Source: JAEUQQ01 sp963697285 (GTDB lineage Bacteria > Acidobacteriota > Vicinamibacteria > Vicinamibacterales > JAFNAJ01). From it: a stretch of 64,000 nt of DNA. Location: contig CAVONI010000012.1 in the NCBI GenBank assembly GCA_963697285.1, positions 744,001 to 808,000 on the forward strand, written 5' to 3'. A program made the translations under genes and the position numbers. The notes under the pieces were generated by a model. That model did not search any database and had not been told where the DNA came from. It saw only the letters and a list, made by a program, of their open reading frames with translations. This document shows positions 46,546 through 55,405 of the stretch, in pieces; positions within the stretch are counted from its first letter, which is position 1; each line of letters opens with the position of its first letter.

Positions 46546-47195
46546 GGTTGTTGCTCCTGCCCACGACGGGCGGTGACCAAAGCAGAACGCTGCACGCGCA
46601 ACCACGCGCGCGCCGCGTCAACGTCCTCCGAGACGAGTGCATGCCCCCCGTCGTTCCACGCGGTCTCCACGCTGGCACCGCATTCCGACAGCAGCACGGC
46701 CAGCGCCGCCGATTCCGACGAGGGAATCAGGGGATCGTGACGTCCGGCCGTCAGCAGCACCGGCACCCCGTCGAGGCGTGGGCGATGGTCGGGCTGCAGC
46801 GGCACCTGCGCGTGGAACAGGATGGCGCCCCGCAGGACCTCGGGACGCAACAGCAGCAGGGCCGCCCCGATGTTGGCGCCGTTCGAGAACCCCACGGCGA
46901 CTACGTGGTGGGAATCGAACCGGTGTTCGGCGGCGGCCGCCAGCACGAAGTCGCCGAGCGCGTGCGTCCGGGCGATGAGGTCGGGCACGTCGAACACGCC
47001 CTCGGTGAGGCGCCTGAAGAAGCGCGGCATCCCGCGCTCGACCACGTCGCCGCGCGGGCTCAGCAGGCCGGCGCCGGGCAACAGCATGTCGCCGAGCGGG
47101 ATGAGATCGTCTTCGTTGCCGCCCGTGCCGTGGAGGAGCAGGAGCGTCGGCAGCCCAGGCATCGCCGCACGCTCGAAGCGGTGGATGAGCGACAT
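46542..47195 (-). CDS. Phospholipase/carboxylesterase family alpha/beta-hydrolase
   Basis: A 217-residue serine hydrolase with LLLHGTGGNEDDLIPLGD at the oxyanion hole, the nucleophile Ser in GFSNGANIG, Asp in TAGRHDPLIP and His in NDGGHALVSED. It matches the YpfH/carboxylesterase group acting on short esters. There is no signal peptide. I reject a much longer N-terminal reading because it would run antisense through the dinB gene. The gene is divergent from dinB with 42 bp between starts. Confidence 0.88.
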   Translation of the reverse strand: MSLIHRFERAAMPGLPTLLLLHGTGGNEDDLIPLGDMLLPGAGLLSPRGDVVERGMPRFFRRLTEGVFDVPDLIARTHALGDFVLAAAAEHRFDSHHVVAVGFSNGANIGAALLLLRPEVLRGAILFHAQVPLQPDHRPRLDGVPVLLTAGRHDPLIPSSESAALAVLLSECGASVETAWNDGGHALVSEDVDAARAWLRVQRSALVTARRGQEQQP

Positions 47196-47237
47196 GGCCA
47201 CAGTGTACTCGCCGCGGGCCCAGTTACACTCCTCGAC

Positions 47238-48335
47238 GTGCCGCCGCCGCGCCGCATCCTCCACATCGACATGGACGCGTTCTTCGCGTCGGTCGAGCAG
47301 CTCGAACGGCCGGAACTCCGCGGGCAGCCGGTGGCCGTCGGCGGCGACCCCAACGGGCGCGGTGTCGTCGCCGCGGCCAGCTACGAGGCGCGCACGTTCG
47401 GGGTGCGCTCGGCCATCCCGATGGCGCGGGCCGTCAGGCTCTGTCCGCACCTCGTCATCGTCCGGCCGAACTTCGCCCGGTACCAGGCCATCTCGAAGCA
47501 GATCTTCGCGCTCTACCGCGACGTCACCCCGCTGGTCGAGCCGCTGTCGATCGACGAGGCCTACCTGGACGTGACCGAGAACGCCTGGGGGGAACCGCTC
47601 GGGATGCGGGTCGCCCAGCGGCTCAAGGCTGCGATCCGCGAGGCCACCGGCCTGACCGCGTCCGCGGGCGTCGCTCCCAACAAGTTCCTCGCGAAGATCG
47701 CCTCGGGCTGGAAGAAGCCCGATGGGCTCACCGTCATCGCGCCGGAGCGCGTCGAGTCGTTCCTTCAGCAACTGCCAGTCGATGCGTTGCTGGGAGTCGG
47801 CCCGGTGACCGCCGCCAAGCTCCAGGCCATCGGCATCACCCAGCTGGTCGACGTCAGGAGCGCCGACCCCGACCAGCTGACCCGGACGATCGGGAGTCAC
47901 GCCGAGTGGCTCCGGCAGCTCGCCCAGGGCATCGACACGCGTCCCGTCCAACCCCACCGCGAGTCGAAGTCGTCGGGCATGGAACGCACGTTCGCGCACG
48001 ACCTGGGCGATCGCGCCGAGATCGTCGGCCAGATCGAGCGGATGGCCGACGCCGGGGCCGCCTGGCTCGAGCGGCACGCGCTGTTCGCGCGGACGGTGAC
48101 CCTCAAGGTGCGCTACGGCGACTTCACCACCATCACCCGCAGTCACACGCGCGAGCCCGCGACACGCGACGCGGCCGTCATCCGGGCACGGGCCATCGCG
48201 TTGCTCGACCGGACCGAGGCCGGCTCGCGTCCGGTGCGGCTGCTCGGCGTGAGTGTCCACAACCTCAGCGACGGCACGGCGCCCGAACCGATCGGGCGCA
48301 CAGACCTCCCGCGGCTCCCCTTCGAGGCCCCGTGA
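47238..48335 (+). CDS. dinB: DNA polymerase IV
   Basis: A Y-family translesion polymerase. ILHIDMDAFFASVEQLERPE has the first metal aspartate, AAASYEARTFGVRSAIPMAR is the family YEAR motif and SIDEAYLDV holds the other catalytic acids. GVAPNKFLAKIASGWKKPDG and the helix-hairpin-helix segment LLGVGPVTAAKLQAIGI follow, then the little finger. The chain ends LPRLPFEAP; the last residues could be a weak beta-clamp-binding motif. GTG at 47238 is the start. No LexA box was identified in the short divergent gap. Confidence 0.93.
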   Translation: MPPPRRILHIDMDAFFASVEQLERPELRGQPVAVGGDPNGRGVVAAASYEARTFGVRSAIPMARAVRLCPHLVIVRPNFARYQAISKQIFALYRDVTPLVEPLSIDEAYLDVTENAWGEPLGMRVAQRLKAAIREATGLTASAGVAPNKFLAKIASGWKKPDGLTVIAPERVESFLQQLPVDALLGVGPVTAAKLQAIGITQLVDVRSADPDQLTRTIGSHAEWLRQLAQGIDTRPVQPHRESKSSGMERTFAHDLGDRAEIVGQIERMADAGAAWLERHALFARTVTLKVRYGDFTTITRSHTREPATRDAAVIRARAIALLDRTEAGSRPVRLLGVSVHNLSDGTAPEPIGRTDLPRLPFEAP

Positions 48336-48574
48336 ACGATGTTTTTTTCTTGCGGGGATGCACAACCCGGCGGGTTTTCGTGTAGAATCCTGCCCCGTGC
48401 CCTTGTCAGGCTATGCGAGTTGACAGCGCCCTGACCGCGCCAGACGACAGTGTGTTCACCGACCCGCGTCATGGCGCGCCTTCAGCCTCCTTGCGATCAC
48501 CGCTGCGGCATGGCCGTTATCCAACCACCTCCACACCACGCACGTTCGTTCACTGAGGGCTTCACGAGGTCAGA
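48336..48574 (+). promoter_or_regulatory. Long leader of the RRM gene with possible promoter
   Basis: A TAGAAT at 48383 is a plausible -10 hexamer; a matching -35 is not clear. If it is used, the RRM transcript has a leader of about 180 bases. A T-rich run (TTTTTTTCTTGC) at 48342 lies just beyond the dinB stop. Long leaders are common for RNA-binding and cold-shock genes that autoregulate, but no specific structure can be asserted. Confidence 0.3.
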
Positions 48575-49222
48575 ATGCCGGTCCGTCTGTTCGTAGGGAA
48601 TCTCCCGTACGACGCCACCGAACAGGAGTTGCGCGAGCACTTCGGGGCGATTGGTCAACTCTCGTCGGTCTTCTTGCCGGTCGACCGCGAAACCGGGCGC
48701 CCGCGAGGGTTTGCGTTCGTCGAGTTCGTCGAACGTGGTCCGGCCGAAGAGGCGGTCGCTCGCCTCAACAACGGGCCGTTCCGCGGGCGCAGTCTCTCGG
48801 TGAGCGAAGCCCGAGCCCGCGAAGACCGCGGTCCGGGTGGTCCACCGCGGCCGTCCAGTCCGGGCGGCGGCTTCGGGCCGCGTCCCGGCGGGCCGATGGG
48901 TCCACGCCCGGGCTCCAACTTCAATGGCCCGCGGCCCGGTCCTGCCGGCGGCTTCGGCGGCCCTCCCGTCGAGGGACGTGCCCGCAACTTCGGGCCCGAC
49001 GCCCCGCGACGCGGAAAGGCCAAGCCCAAGAGCGGCAGGCGCGATGAAGGGCCCCGTGGCCCGATCCCGATTCGCGGCGGTGGCCGGATCTACGACGTCG
49101 AGGATCCGGAGGAAAACGTCGACCTCGAACTGGCGGCCGACACGACCGACGTCCTCGATGCAGTGGACGCGGTCGACACGGTTGACACGATCGACGACGT
49201 GAACGACGACGACCGCGACTGA
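48575..49222 (+). CDS. RNA recognition motif (RRM) protein with Gly/Pro-rich region
   Basis: Residues 1-80 are a canonical RRM: RNP2 is LFVGNLPY and RNP1 is RGFAFVEFV, with the aromatic residues that stack on RNA bases. A long Gly/Pro/Arg-rich disordered region follows (GGGFGPRPGGPMGPRPGSNF), as in cold-shock RNA-binding proteins. The C-terminus is a repeated acidic pattern (VLDAVDAVDTVDTIDDV). The RRM probably binds mRNA in the cytoplasm; the disordered part could promote clustering. Confidence 0.9.
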   Translation: MPVRLFVGNLPYDATEQELREHFGAIGQLSSVFLPVDRETGRPRGFAFVEFVERGPAEEAVARLNNGPFRGRSLSVSEARAREDRGPGGPPRPSSPGGGFGPRPGGPMGPRPGSNFNGPRPGPAGGFGGPPVEGRARNFGPDAPRRGKAKPKSGRRDEGPRGPIPIRGGGRIYDVEDPEENVDLELAADTTDVLDAVDAVDTVDTIDDVNDDDRD

Positions 49223-49259
49223 GCGGCGCCCCGCTGGCGCCGCAGCGACAGTCGGATGC

Positions 49260-49292
49260 AGTTGCAGGGGCGCACTCCGGGTGCGTCCCTAC
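49260..49292. terminator. Hairpin between convergent genes, GGGCCGC-like family
   Basis: GGGGCGCACTCCGGGTGCGTCCCTAC is an imperfect palindrome between the RRM gene and the convergent ABC transporter gene. It resembles the GGGCCGC...CCCCTAC elements seen elsewhere and probably acts as a bidirectional terminator. Confidence 0.4.
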
Positions 49293-51178
49293 GACTCGCC
49301 GATGCCCAGGGCGTACTCTTCGCCCGGATTCACGAACCGCTCACTTTCCCACGCGTACTGCCGATCGTGCAGCTGGCGGTACCGTCCGCCCTCTGCCATG
49401 AGTTCGGCATGGGTGCCACGCTCGACGATCCCGCCCTCTTCGAGCACGAGGATCTGATCGGCGCTGCGGATGGTCGACAGCCGGTGCGCGATCACGAACG
49501 TCGTGCGGCCCGACCGCAGTTGCTTCAGGCCATCCTGGATCAGGGCTTCGCTCTCGGAGTCGAGGCTCGACGTTGCCTCGTCGAGAATCAGCAGCGAGGG
49601 GTTGGCGAGGATCGCCCGCGCGATCGCCACCCGCTGTCGTTGCCCGCCCGACAGGCGAATGCCCCGCTCGCCCACGATGGTGTCGTACTGCTCGGGGAAC
49701 GTCTCGATGAACTCGTCACAGTGCGCGATCCGGCTGACCGCCTTGACCTCGTCGAGGCTGGCGCCGGGCCGCGAATAGCGGATGTTCTCGGCCACGCTGC
49801 CGTCGAACAGGAAGTTGTCCTGCAGCACGACCCCGAGGTGCGCGCGGTAGTCGTGGAGCCGCACGCTCGCCAGGTCGTGACCGTCGACGGTGACGCGTCC
49901 GCGCGTCGGCCGATTGAAGGCCATCACCAGGCTGATGAGCGTGCTCTTGCCCGACCCGCTCGACCCCACCAGGGCCGTCGTCGTGCCGGCGGGCGCCGTG
50001 AACGACACGCCGTTGAGCACCGGCACGCCCTCGGTGTACTCGAACCACACGTCGTCGAACGTGACGTCGCCGCGCACGTGCGCGATCGGCGCCAGTGACG
50101 CGTCGCCCGCGTCTTCGGCGGTGACCTGCATGATCTCGCGGATGCGATCCAGCCCCGCGAACGCCTCGGTGATCTGCGTCCCGATCGACGCGATCTGCAC
50201 GATGGGCGCGGCGACGAGCCCGATGAAGAAGACGTACATGATGAGTTCGCCGAGCGTCATCGTGTTGGTGATGATGGCGCGCCCGCCGAAGACGATCATC
50301 ACGATCCCGATGAGGCCGACGATGACGGTGGAGCCCGCGGTGACCGCCGACACGCCCGTAATCGACTGCGCGACGTTCCGGAAGATGCGGTGGGCGCCGC
50401 GCGTGAAGATCAGCTCCTCGCGCTTCTCGGCGGTATAGGCCTTGACGACGCGAATGCCCCCGAGCGACTGGTTCAGGCGCCCGGTGACCTCGGCCGTGAT
50501 CTGGCCCCGCTCGCGGAACAGCGGGCGGAGGCGCTTGAAGGCGATCGCCATCCCGCCGCCGAAGAGCGCGAGCACGAGGATGGTGACGGTCGTCAGGCGC
50601 CAGTTCAGGTAGAAGAGGACGCCCAGCGAGAGCATCCCCGTGAGCATGCTGCCGAGCAACTGGACGAGGCCGTTCCCGACCAGGTTGCGAATGCCTTCCG
50701 CGTCGTTCATCACGCGCGAGATGAGGACGCCGGTCTGCGTCGTGTCGAAGTAGCGCACCGGCAGGTGTTCGATGTGTGCCTGCACGCGGCGGCGCATGTC
50801 GGTGATGGCCTTCTGCGCGGCGACGCCGAGCACCTGCGACAGCGCAAACGCCGTCCCGGCCTGCACGAACGTGGCACCGCCCGCCGCCAGCGCCAGCGGC
50901 ACGAGGAGGTCGTGTCGGCCCTTCCCGACCACGTCGTCGATGAGGTACTTCGAGGTGGCGGGCAGGACGAGTCCCGCCAGCCGGCTCACGACCATCAGCG
51001 AGAGGCCCAGCGACAACCGCGCCCGGTGGGCCCAGATGAGCGTGCGGGCCTCGGCCCAGGCGCTCGCCCAGTGGATGTCCTTCTTCTTCTCACCTGCCGG
51101 TGGCGGCACGCCCCGGCCCGCGCCCGAGCGCTCGGCCCGGCCCAGGTCAGGCATCTTCGACGTTCCCAGTCTGGCCAT
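49289..51178 (-). CDS. ABC transporter with fused permease and ATPase (MsbA/BmrA-like)
   Basis: A six-helix ABC transmembrane domain comes first (LSLMVVSRLAGLVLPATSKY, then GLVQLLGSMLTGMLSLGVLF), with a nucleotide-binding domain after it: Walker A GSSGSGKST, Q-loop VVLQDNFLFDGSV, signature LSGGQRQRVAIA, Walker B LLILDEAT and switch VIAHRLS. It works as a homodimer exporting lipids or hydrophobic compounds. The start is uncertain: 51178 is preferred, 51208 and 51154 are alternatives. The cyclophilin gene lies upstream on the same strand. Confidence 0.92.
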   Translation of the reverse strand: MARLGTSKMPDLGRAERSGAGRGVPPPAGEKKKDIHWASAWAEARTLIWAHRARLSLGLSLMVVSRLAGLVLPATSKYLIDDVVGKGRHDLLVPLALAAGGATFVQAGTAFALSQVLGVAAQKAITDMRRRVQAHIEHLPVRYFDTTQTGVLISRVMNDAEGIRNLVGNGLVQLLGSMLTGMLSLGVLFYLNWRLTTVTILVLALFGGGMAIAFKRLRPLFRERGQITAEVTGRLNQSLGGIRVVKAYTAEKREELIFTRGAHRIFRNVAQSITGVSAVTAGSTVIVGLIGIVMIVFGGRAIITNTMTLGELIMYVFFIGLVAAPIVQIASIGTQITEAFAGLDRIREIMQVTAEDAGDASLAPIAHVRGDVTFDDVWFEYTEGVPVLNGVSFTAPAGTTTALVGSSGSGKSTLISLVMAFNRPTRGRVTVDGHDLASVRLHDYRAHLGVVLQDNFLFDGSVAENIRYSRPGASLDEVKAVSRIAHCDEFIETFPEQYDTIVGERGIRLSGGQRQRVAIARAILANPSLLILDEATSSLDSESEALIQDGLKQLRSGRTTFVIAHRLSTIRSADQILVLEEGGIVERGTHAELMAEGGRYRQLHDRQYAWESERFVNPGEEYALGIGES

Positions 51179-51225
51179 GAGGTACCTGTGATTCCGGAAG
51201 CAGTGCATTCGGTACGGCGGGCGTA

Positions 51226-52377
51226 TCAGGGCGTTGGCGTGATGCGCACCGCCTTGAGATCGATCCGTTCCACCGGGGTCTCGCCGTTGACCGCGACACC
51301 GGCGATCGCATCGAGCACCGACTCCCCGTCGATCACGCGGCCGAACACCGTGTACTTCCCGTCGAGCGACGGCGCCGGCCCGAGGCAGATGAAGAACGAC
51401 GTCGTCGCGCTGTCGAGAGCCTCGCCGCGGGCCATCGAGACGATGCCCCGCTCGTGCTTCTTGGCGCTGAACTCCGGCGGCAGGTTTCGCACGAGCTCCT
51501 GCTGCCGGCTCCGCAACGGCGTGGCGCGCGTGTCGAGGGAGCCCGTCTGGATGACGAAGCCGGGCGCAACCCGGTGGACCGACGTGCCGTCGTAGACGCC
51601 GGCCACGGCGAGCTTCAGGAACTGCCTGACGTGCCCGGGCGCGCGGTCAGGCCACAGCTCGATGGTGAGGTCGCCCTTCGTCGTCTGCACGGTGGCCCGG
51701 TATTTCGCCAGGTCACTGTCGGTGTCGCGAGCGAACGGCTCCGGCGGCGTGTCGCGAATCGTCACGCTGGTGATGGTCAGGCGGTCGGTCAGCATCCCGT
51801 TCGCGTCGGTCGGCTCGGCCGACATCGCCTGCGCGACCTCCAGCCCGTCCACGACGCGCGCGAACACCGTGAACTGTCCGTCGAGCGCGGCCTGGTCGGT
51901 GATGCAGATGAAGAACTGCGTTCCGGCGCTGTTCGGGTTGCCCGGAACGAGCACGGCCGACACCGCCCCGCGCGTGTGCTTCTCGTCGTTGGGCTCGGCC
52001 TGCAGCAGGTTGAGACCGCCGGTGCCGTACTTCGCCTTCTGCGCGGGATCCTTCGACAGCGGGTCGCCACCCTGGAGGATGCCGAACTTCACGGCGCGGT
52101 GGAAGGTCGTGCCGTCGTATCCACCCTTCTGCGCCGTCTCGATGAAGTGTCCGACGTGGTTCGGCGCCTTCTCGGGCAGCAACTGCAGGACGATCTCGCC
52201 ACGGTCGGTGGCGATGACCGCCTGCTTGCCGCGCATCGCGTCGAGCGGCAGGGTCGTGGTGTAGAAGGCCGGCTTCTTCGCGGGCGCCGCTGCCCGGCGC
52301 GGCTGGGCCTCGGCCCCCGCCACCGCCGACAGGACGATCGCCGCCAGCCCGATCAGGCGCACTGAAGTCGTCGACAT
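51226..52377 (-). CDS. Exported tandem cyclophilin-type peptidyl-prolyl isomerase
   Basis: A signal peptide (VRLIGLAAIVLSAVAGAEA) is followed by two cyclophilin domains. The first has GEIVLQLLPEKAPNHVGHFI, TTFHRAVKFGILQGGDP and GTQFFICI; the second has GDLTIELWPDRAPGHVRQFL, TSVHRVAPGFVIQTG and TSFFICL. In the second domain the catalytic Arg is kept in HRVAPGFVIQ. The enzyme speeds prolyl isomerisation in the periplasm. Two domains in one exported chain are uncommon but known in Acidobacteriota-like bacteria. Confidence 0.9.
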   Translation of the reverse strand: MSTTSVRLIGLAAIVLSAVAGAEAQPRRAAAPAKKPAFYTTTLPLDAMRGKQAVIATDRGEIVLQLLPEKAPNHVGHFIETAQKGGYDGTTFHRAVKFGILQGGDPLSKDPAQKAKYGTGGLNLLQAEPNDEKHTRGAVSAVLVPGNPNSAGTQFFICITDQAALDGQFTVFARVVDGLEVAQAMSAEPTDANGMLTDRLTITSVTIRDTPPEPFARDTDSDLAKYRATVQTTKGDLTIELWPDRAPGHVRQFLKLAVAGVYDGTSVHRVAPGFVIQTGSLDTRATPLRSRQQELVRNLPPEFSAKKHERGIVSMARGEALDSATTSFFICLGPAPSLDGKYTVFGRVIDGESVLDAIAGVAVNGETPVERIDLKAVRITPTP

Positions 52378-52401
52378 AGGGAGGATTCTACCCGTTCACG
52401 A

Positions 52402-52497
52402 CTCGCCGAAGCGCCGGAGGCGCGACCGGCCGAAGGCTCGCCGAAGCGCCGGAGGCGCGACCGGCCGAAGGCTCGCCGAAGCGCCGGAGGCGCGAAG
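52402..52497 (+). repeat. 35-bp tandem repeat, 2.7 copies
   Basis: Units beginning CTCGCCGAAGCGCCGGAGGC start at 52402, 52437 and 52472, identical over two full copies and truncated in the third. Each contains the palindrome CGCCGGAGGCG. It lies between the cyclophilin start and the ppk1 stop. No coding role. Confidence 0.85.
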
Positions 52498-52501
52498 GCG
52501 G

Positions 52502-54725
52502 CTACTGGTCTGCGGGTTGGCTCGTGTAGTAGTCGAGCAGCACCTGCTGCGAGTTGAGCGGCGCGGCGCCGGGCGGGGGCACGACGCGTTCATAGCAACC
52601 GTTGGTGCGCAGCTCGAACGCGCGGTGCGTGTCGCCGAGCAGGGCGTCGAGCACCACCTCGCGCAAGTGCGTGCGCAACTCGGGGTCGTGCACGGGCGCG
52701 AGCGTCTCGACGCGGCGATCGAGGTTGCGCTCCATCAGGTCGGCCGACCCGATGTACATCTCCTCGTCGCCGCCGTTCATGAAGTCGTAGATCCGCGAGT
52801 GCTCGAGGAAACGTCCGACCACCGACCTGACACGGATGGTCTCGCTGATGCCCGGCACGCCTGGCCTGAGGCAGCACACGCCGCGGACGATCATCTCGAT
52901 CGGCACGCCGGCCTGCGACGCCCGGTAGAGCGCCTTGATCATCGCGTGGTCGGTGACCTGGTTGTTCTTGATGAGGATCCGGGCCGGCCGCTTCGCCCGC
53001 GCGTGCTCGGTCTCGCGGTCGATGAGCGCCTTCAGCGACGGGCGCAGGCTCACGGGCGCGACGAGCAGTTCCTGGTAGGCCTTCCGCGACGAGTAGCCCG
53101 TGAGGTAGTTGAACACCTCCGAGATGTCGTCGAGGATGGCTTCGTTGGCCGTGAACAACCCCAGGTCGGTGTAGACCTGCGCGGTGCCGCGGTTGTAGTT
53201 GCCCGTGCCGAAGTGCGCGTATCGGCGGATGCCGTCGGGTTCCTTGCGGACGACGAGGCACAATTTGCAGTGCGTCTTCAGGTTCGACCAGCCCGTAGAC
53301 GACGTGGATGCCCGCCGCCTCGAGGCGGTGCGCCCAGATGATGTTGTTGCGCTCGTCGAAGCGCGCCTTGAGCTCGACGAGCACCGCGACCTGCTTTCCC
53401 TCCTCGGCGGCCTCGATGAGCAAGTCGACCAGCGGCGAGTTCTGGCCGATGCGGTACAGCGTCATCTTGATCGCGACGACCGCCGGGTCCTTGACCGCCG
53501 CACGCAGGAACGTCTCGACCGTGGTGAACGAGTCGAAGGGATGGTGCACGAGGTGGTCCTGGTAGCGCACCTGCTCGAAGACGGTGTCGATGTCGTTCGG
53601 CGCCCAGAGCGTGCGGGCGAGGAACGGCGCGTCCTTCAGGCGCGGACGATGCAGCTTCGTCAGCTCCATCCAGTCGCCGAAGCCCATGCGGTCGTCGCTT
53701 CGCACGACCACGTCCTCGTCGACCTCGAAGTTCTCGATGAGGATGTTGAGGATGCGCTGGGGCATGCGTTCATCGACCTGGAGCAATGACAGCGCGCCGT
53801 AGCGCATCTGCTTGAGGCTGCGGTCGACCGACTCGAGCAGGTCGTCGGCCTCGTCTTCCTGGATGACGATGTCGGTGTCGCGGATGATCCGGAAGAGCCA
53901 CGCCCCCTCGACACGGGTGCCTGGGAAGAGCTCCTGCACGTTGTGCCGGATGACGTCTTCGAGGAACACGAAGGTCGAGCCCTCGGCGGGCGCGCCAGCG
54001 GCCGGCGGCACCGGCACGAAGCGCGGCAGCATGTCGGGCACCTTGACGCGCGCGAACTTCGTGCGCCCGCCGTGCCGCACGACGACCGCGAAGTTCATGC
54101 TCAGGTTCGAGATGTAGGGAAACGGATGCCCCGGGTCGAACGCCAGCGGCGTGAGCACCGGATGGATGTCGCGCTTGAAGTAGTCGCGGAGCCACCCCTT
54201 CATCTGCGGTGTCCACGCGTCGGGGTCCAGGAGCGTGATCGATTCCTCGGCGAGGGCCGGCCGCAGTTCGAGCTCCCAGCACGCGGCCTGGTCGTCGAGC
54301 ATGGTCCGGGCGCGCTTGAAGATCGAGCGGAGTTGCTGGAAGGTGTTCTGCCCGTCGGGCGCAACGTCCTCGACGCCGGCCCTGATCTTCTTGAGCAGCG
54401 TCGCCACGCGCACCATGAAGAACTCGTCGAGGTTGGTGCCGACGATGGCGAGGAACTTCACCCGCTCGAGGAGGGGGTGGTAGGAATCGTGTGCCTGCGT
54501 CAGGACGCGCTGGTTGAACTCGAGCCAGCTCAGCTCACGGTTGAGGTAGAGCGCGTGGTTCCCCAGGTCATCGGGCGCGACCTGCGTCCAATCGACCTGC
54601 GGCGAGGCCGCGTCGGGAGTCCGTCGCGGTCGGCGCGCGCGCACGCGCTCCTGCGCGGTGGACGCATCGTGCAGCGTGACGGTGCGCTTCGGGGAAGGTG
54701 CGGCCGTGCGTGAGCGTGTCGCCAT
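52502..54725 (-). CDS. ppk1: Polyphosphate kinase 1 (one frameshift)
   Basis: Ppk1 makes long-chain polyphosphate from ATP. Motifs in order: ALYLNRELSWLEFNQRVL, VGTNLDEFFMVRVATL, HHPFDSFTTVETFL, MTLYRIGQNSPLVDLLIEA and FDERNNIIWAHRLEAAG. After a frame change at about 53270, KTHCKLCLVVRKE contains the histidine equivalent to the phosphorylated His435 of E. coli, then YAHFGTGNYNRGTA and IKNNQVTDHAMI. Removing one C from a CC pair there gives the normal GLVELKTHCK. The frameshift thus sits beside the catalytic His; sequencing error is more likely than loss. The N-terminal 45 residues before the conserved part are basic and probably disordered. Confidence 0.93.
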
Positions 54726-54808
54726 GGAAACGGGTTGCGTGCGCGGGAGTGCAGCGTCCGGGCATGATAGCAGAGCCGTGGGACGGGCTTGCGCTGCGAC
54801 CCGGCCAG

Positions 54809-55405
54809 CTACGTCCCGGCCTGGCGCCCTCCCGGCATCTTCTTCGTCACCTCGTCTGACATGCGGTCGATGCTCGCCATGGCCTCGTCGCGCCCCGGCG
54901 ACTGGTGGAGCGCCAGGTACTGCCGTGTCATCCGGAGGGTGAACGCCATCTCGGAACTGAGCGCGCGCATCGCGAGGCGCGTCTCGCCGATCAGCAGCAT
55001 GCTGCCGGCGAACAGGAACAGGGTGCCGACGATGCCGAGCAGCGAGGGTACCCACAGCAGGCTCGCCACGAACGCCGTGGCGCCGATGGCGATCGTCGAG
55101 GCCACGAAGAGTCCGAGCGCCAGGTAGAGGCTTGTCAGCGCCTGCTGCACCAGCTTGCTGCGCCGGACGTACAGCCGCAGTTGCACCTCGATCTCCTGGC
55201 GACGCGCCATGCCGAACTCGTCGAGGGGCGACATGAACAGCTGCTCGATCTGCTGACTCAGGTGGCGCACGCGATCCACGACGCGCGCGAGCCGCGTCGA
55301 GGTCGAGAAGATCAGCGCGCCGCACGCCGAGATGAGGACGGCGGGGGTGATCATGGTACTGAGCAGGCCGAGCCCGGTCAGCTTGTCGATCACGTCCAGG
55401 TCCAT
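54809..55405 (-). CDS. DUF2721 family membrane protein
   Basis: A 198-residue membrane protein: helix 1 is MITPAVLISACGALIFSTST, a charged helical region follows (RVVDRVRHLSQQIEQLF), then hydrophobic segments LYLALGLFVASTIAIGATAF and LLGIVGTLFLFAGSMLLI. This arrangement matches DUF2721. Function is unknown. Its ATG overlaps the stop of the upstream kinase gene by one base (TGATG), so translation is coupled. Confidence 0.8.
   Translation of the reverse strand: MDLDVIDKLTGLGLLSTMITPAVLISACGALIFSTSTRLARVVDRVRHLSQQIEQLFMSPLDEFGMARRQEIEVQLRLYVRRSKLVQQALTSLYLALGLFVASTIAIGATAFVASLLWVPSLLGIVGTLFLFAGSMLLIGETRLAMRALSSEMAFTLRMTRQYLALHQSPGRDEAMASIDRMSDEVTKKMPGGRQAGT

Noticed and set aside
47196..48365. 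Long N-terminal extension of the alpha/beta-hydrolase on the minus strand
   Set aside because: It runs antisense through the whole dinB gene and carries no hydrolase motif; the true start is at 47195.
48350..48388. Sigma-70 promoter formed by TTGCGG and TAGAAT before the RRM gene
   Set aside because: The spacing of about 27 bp is too long for a normal promoter; only the -10-like element is kept, at low confidence.
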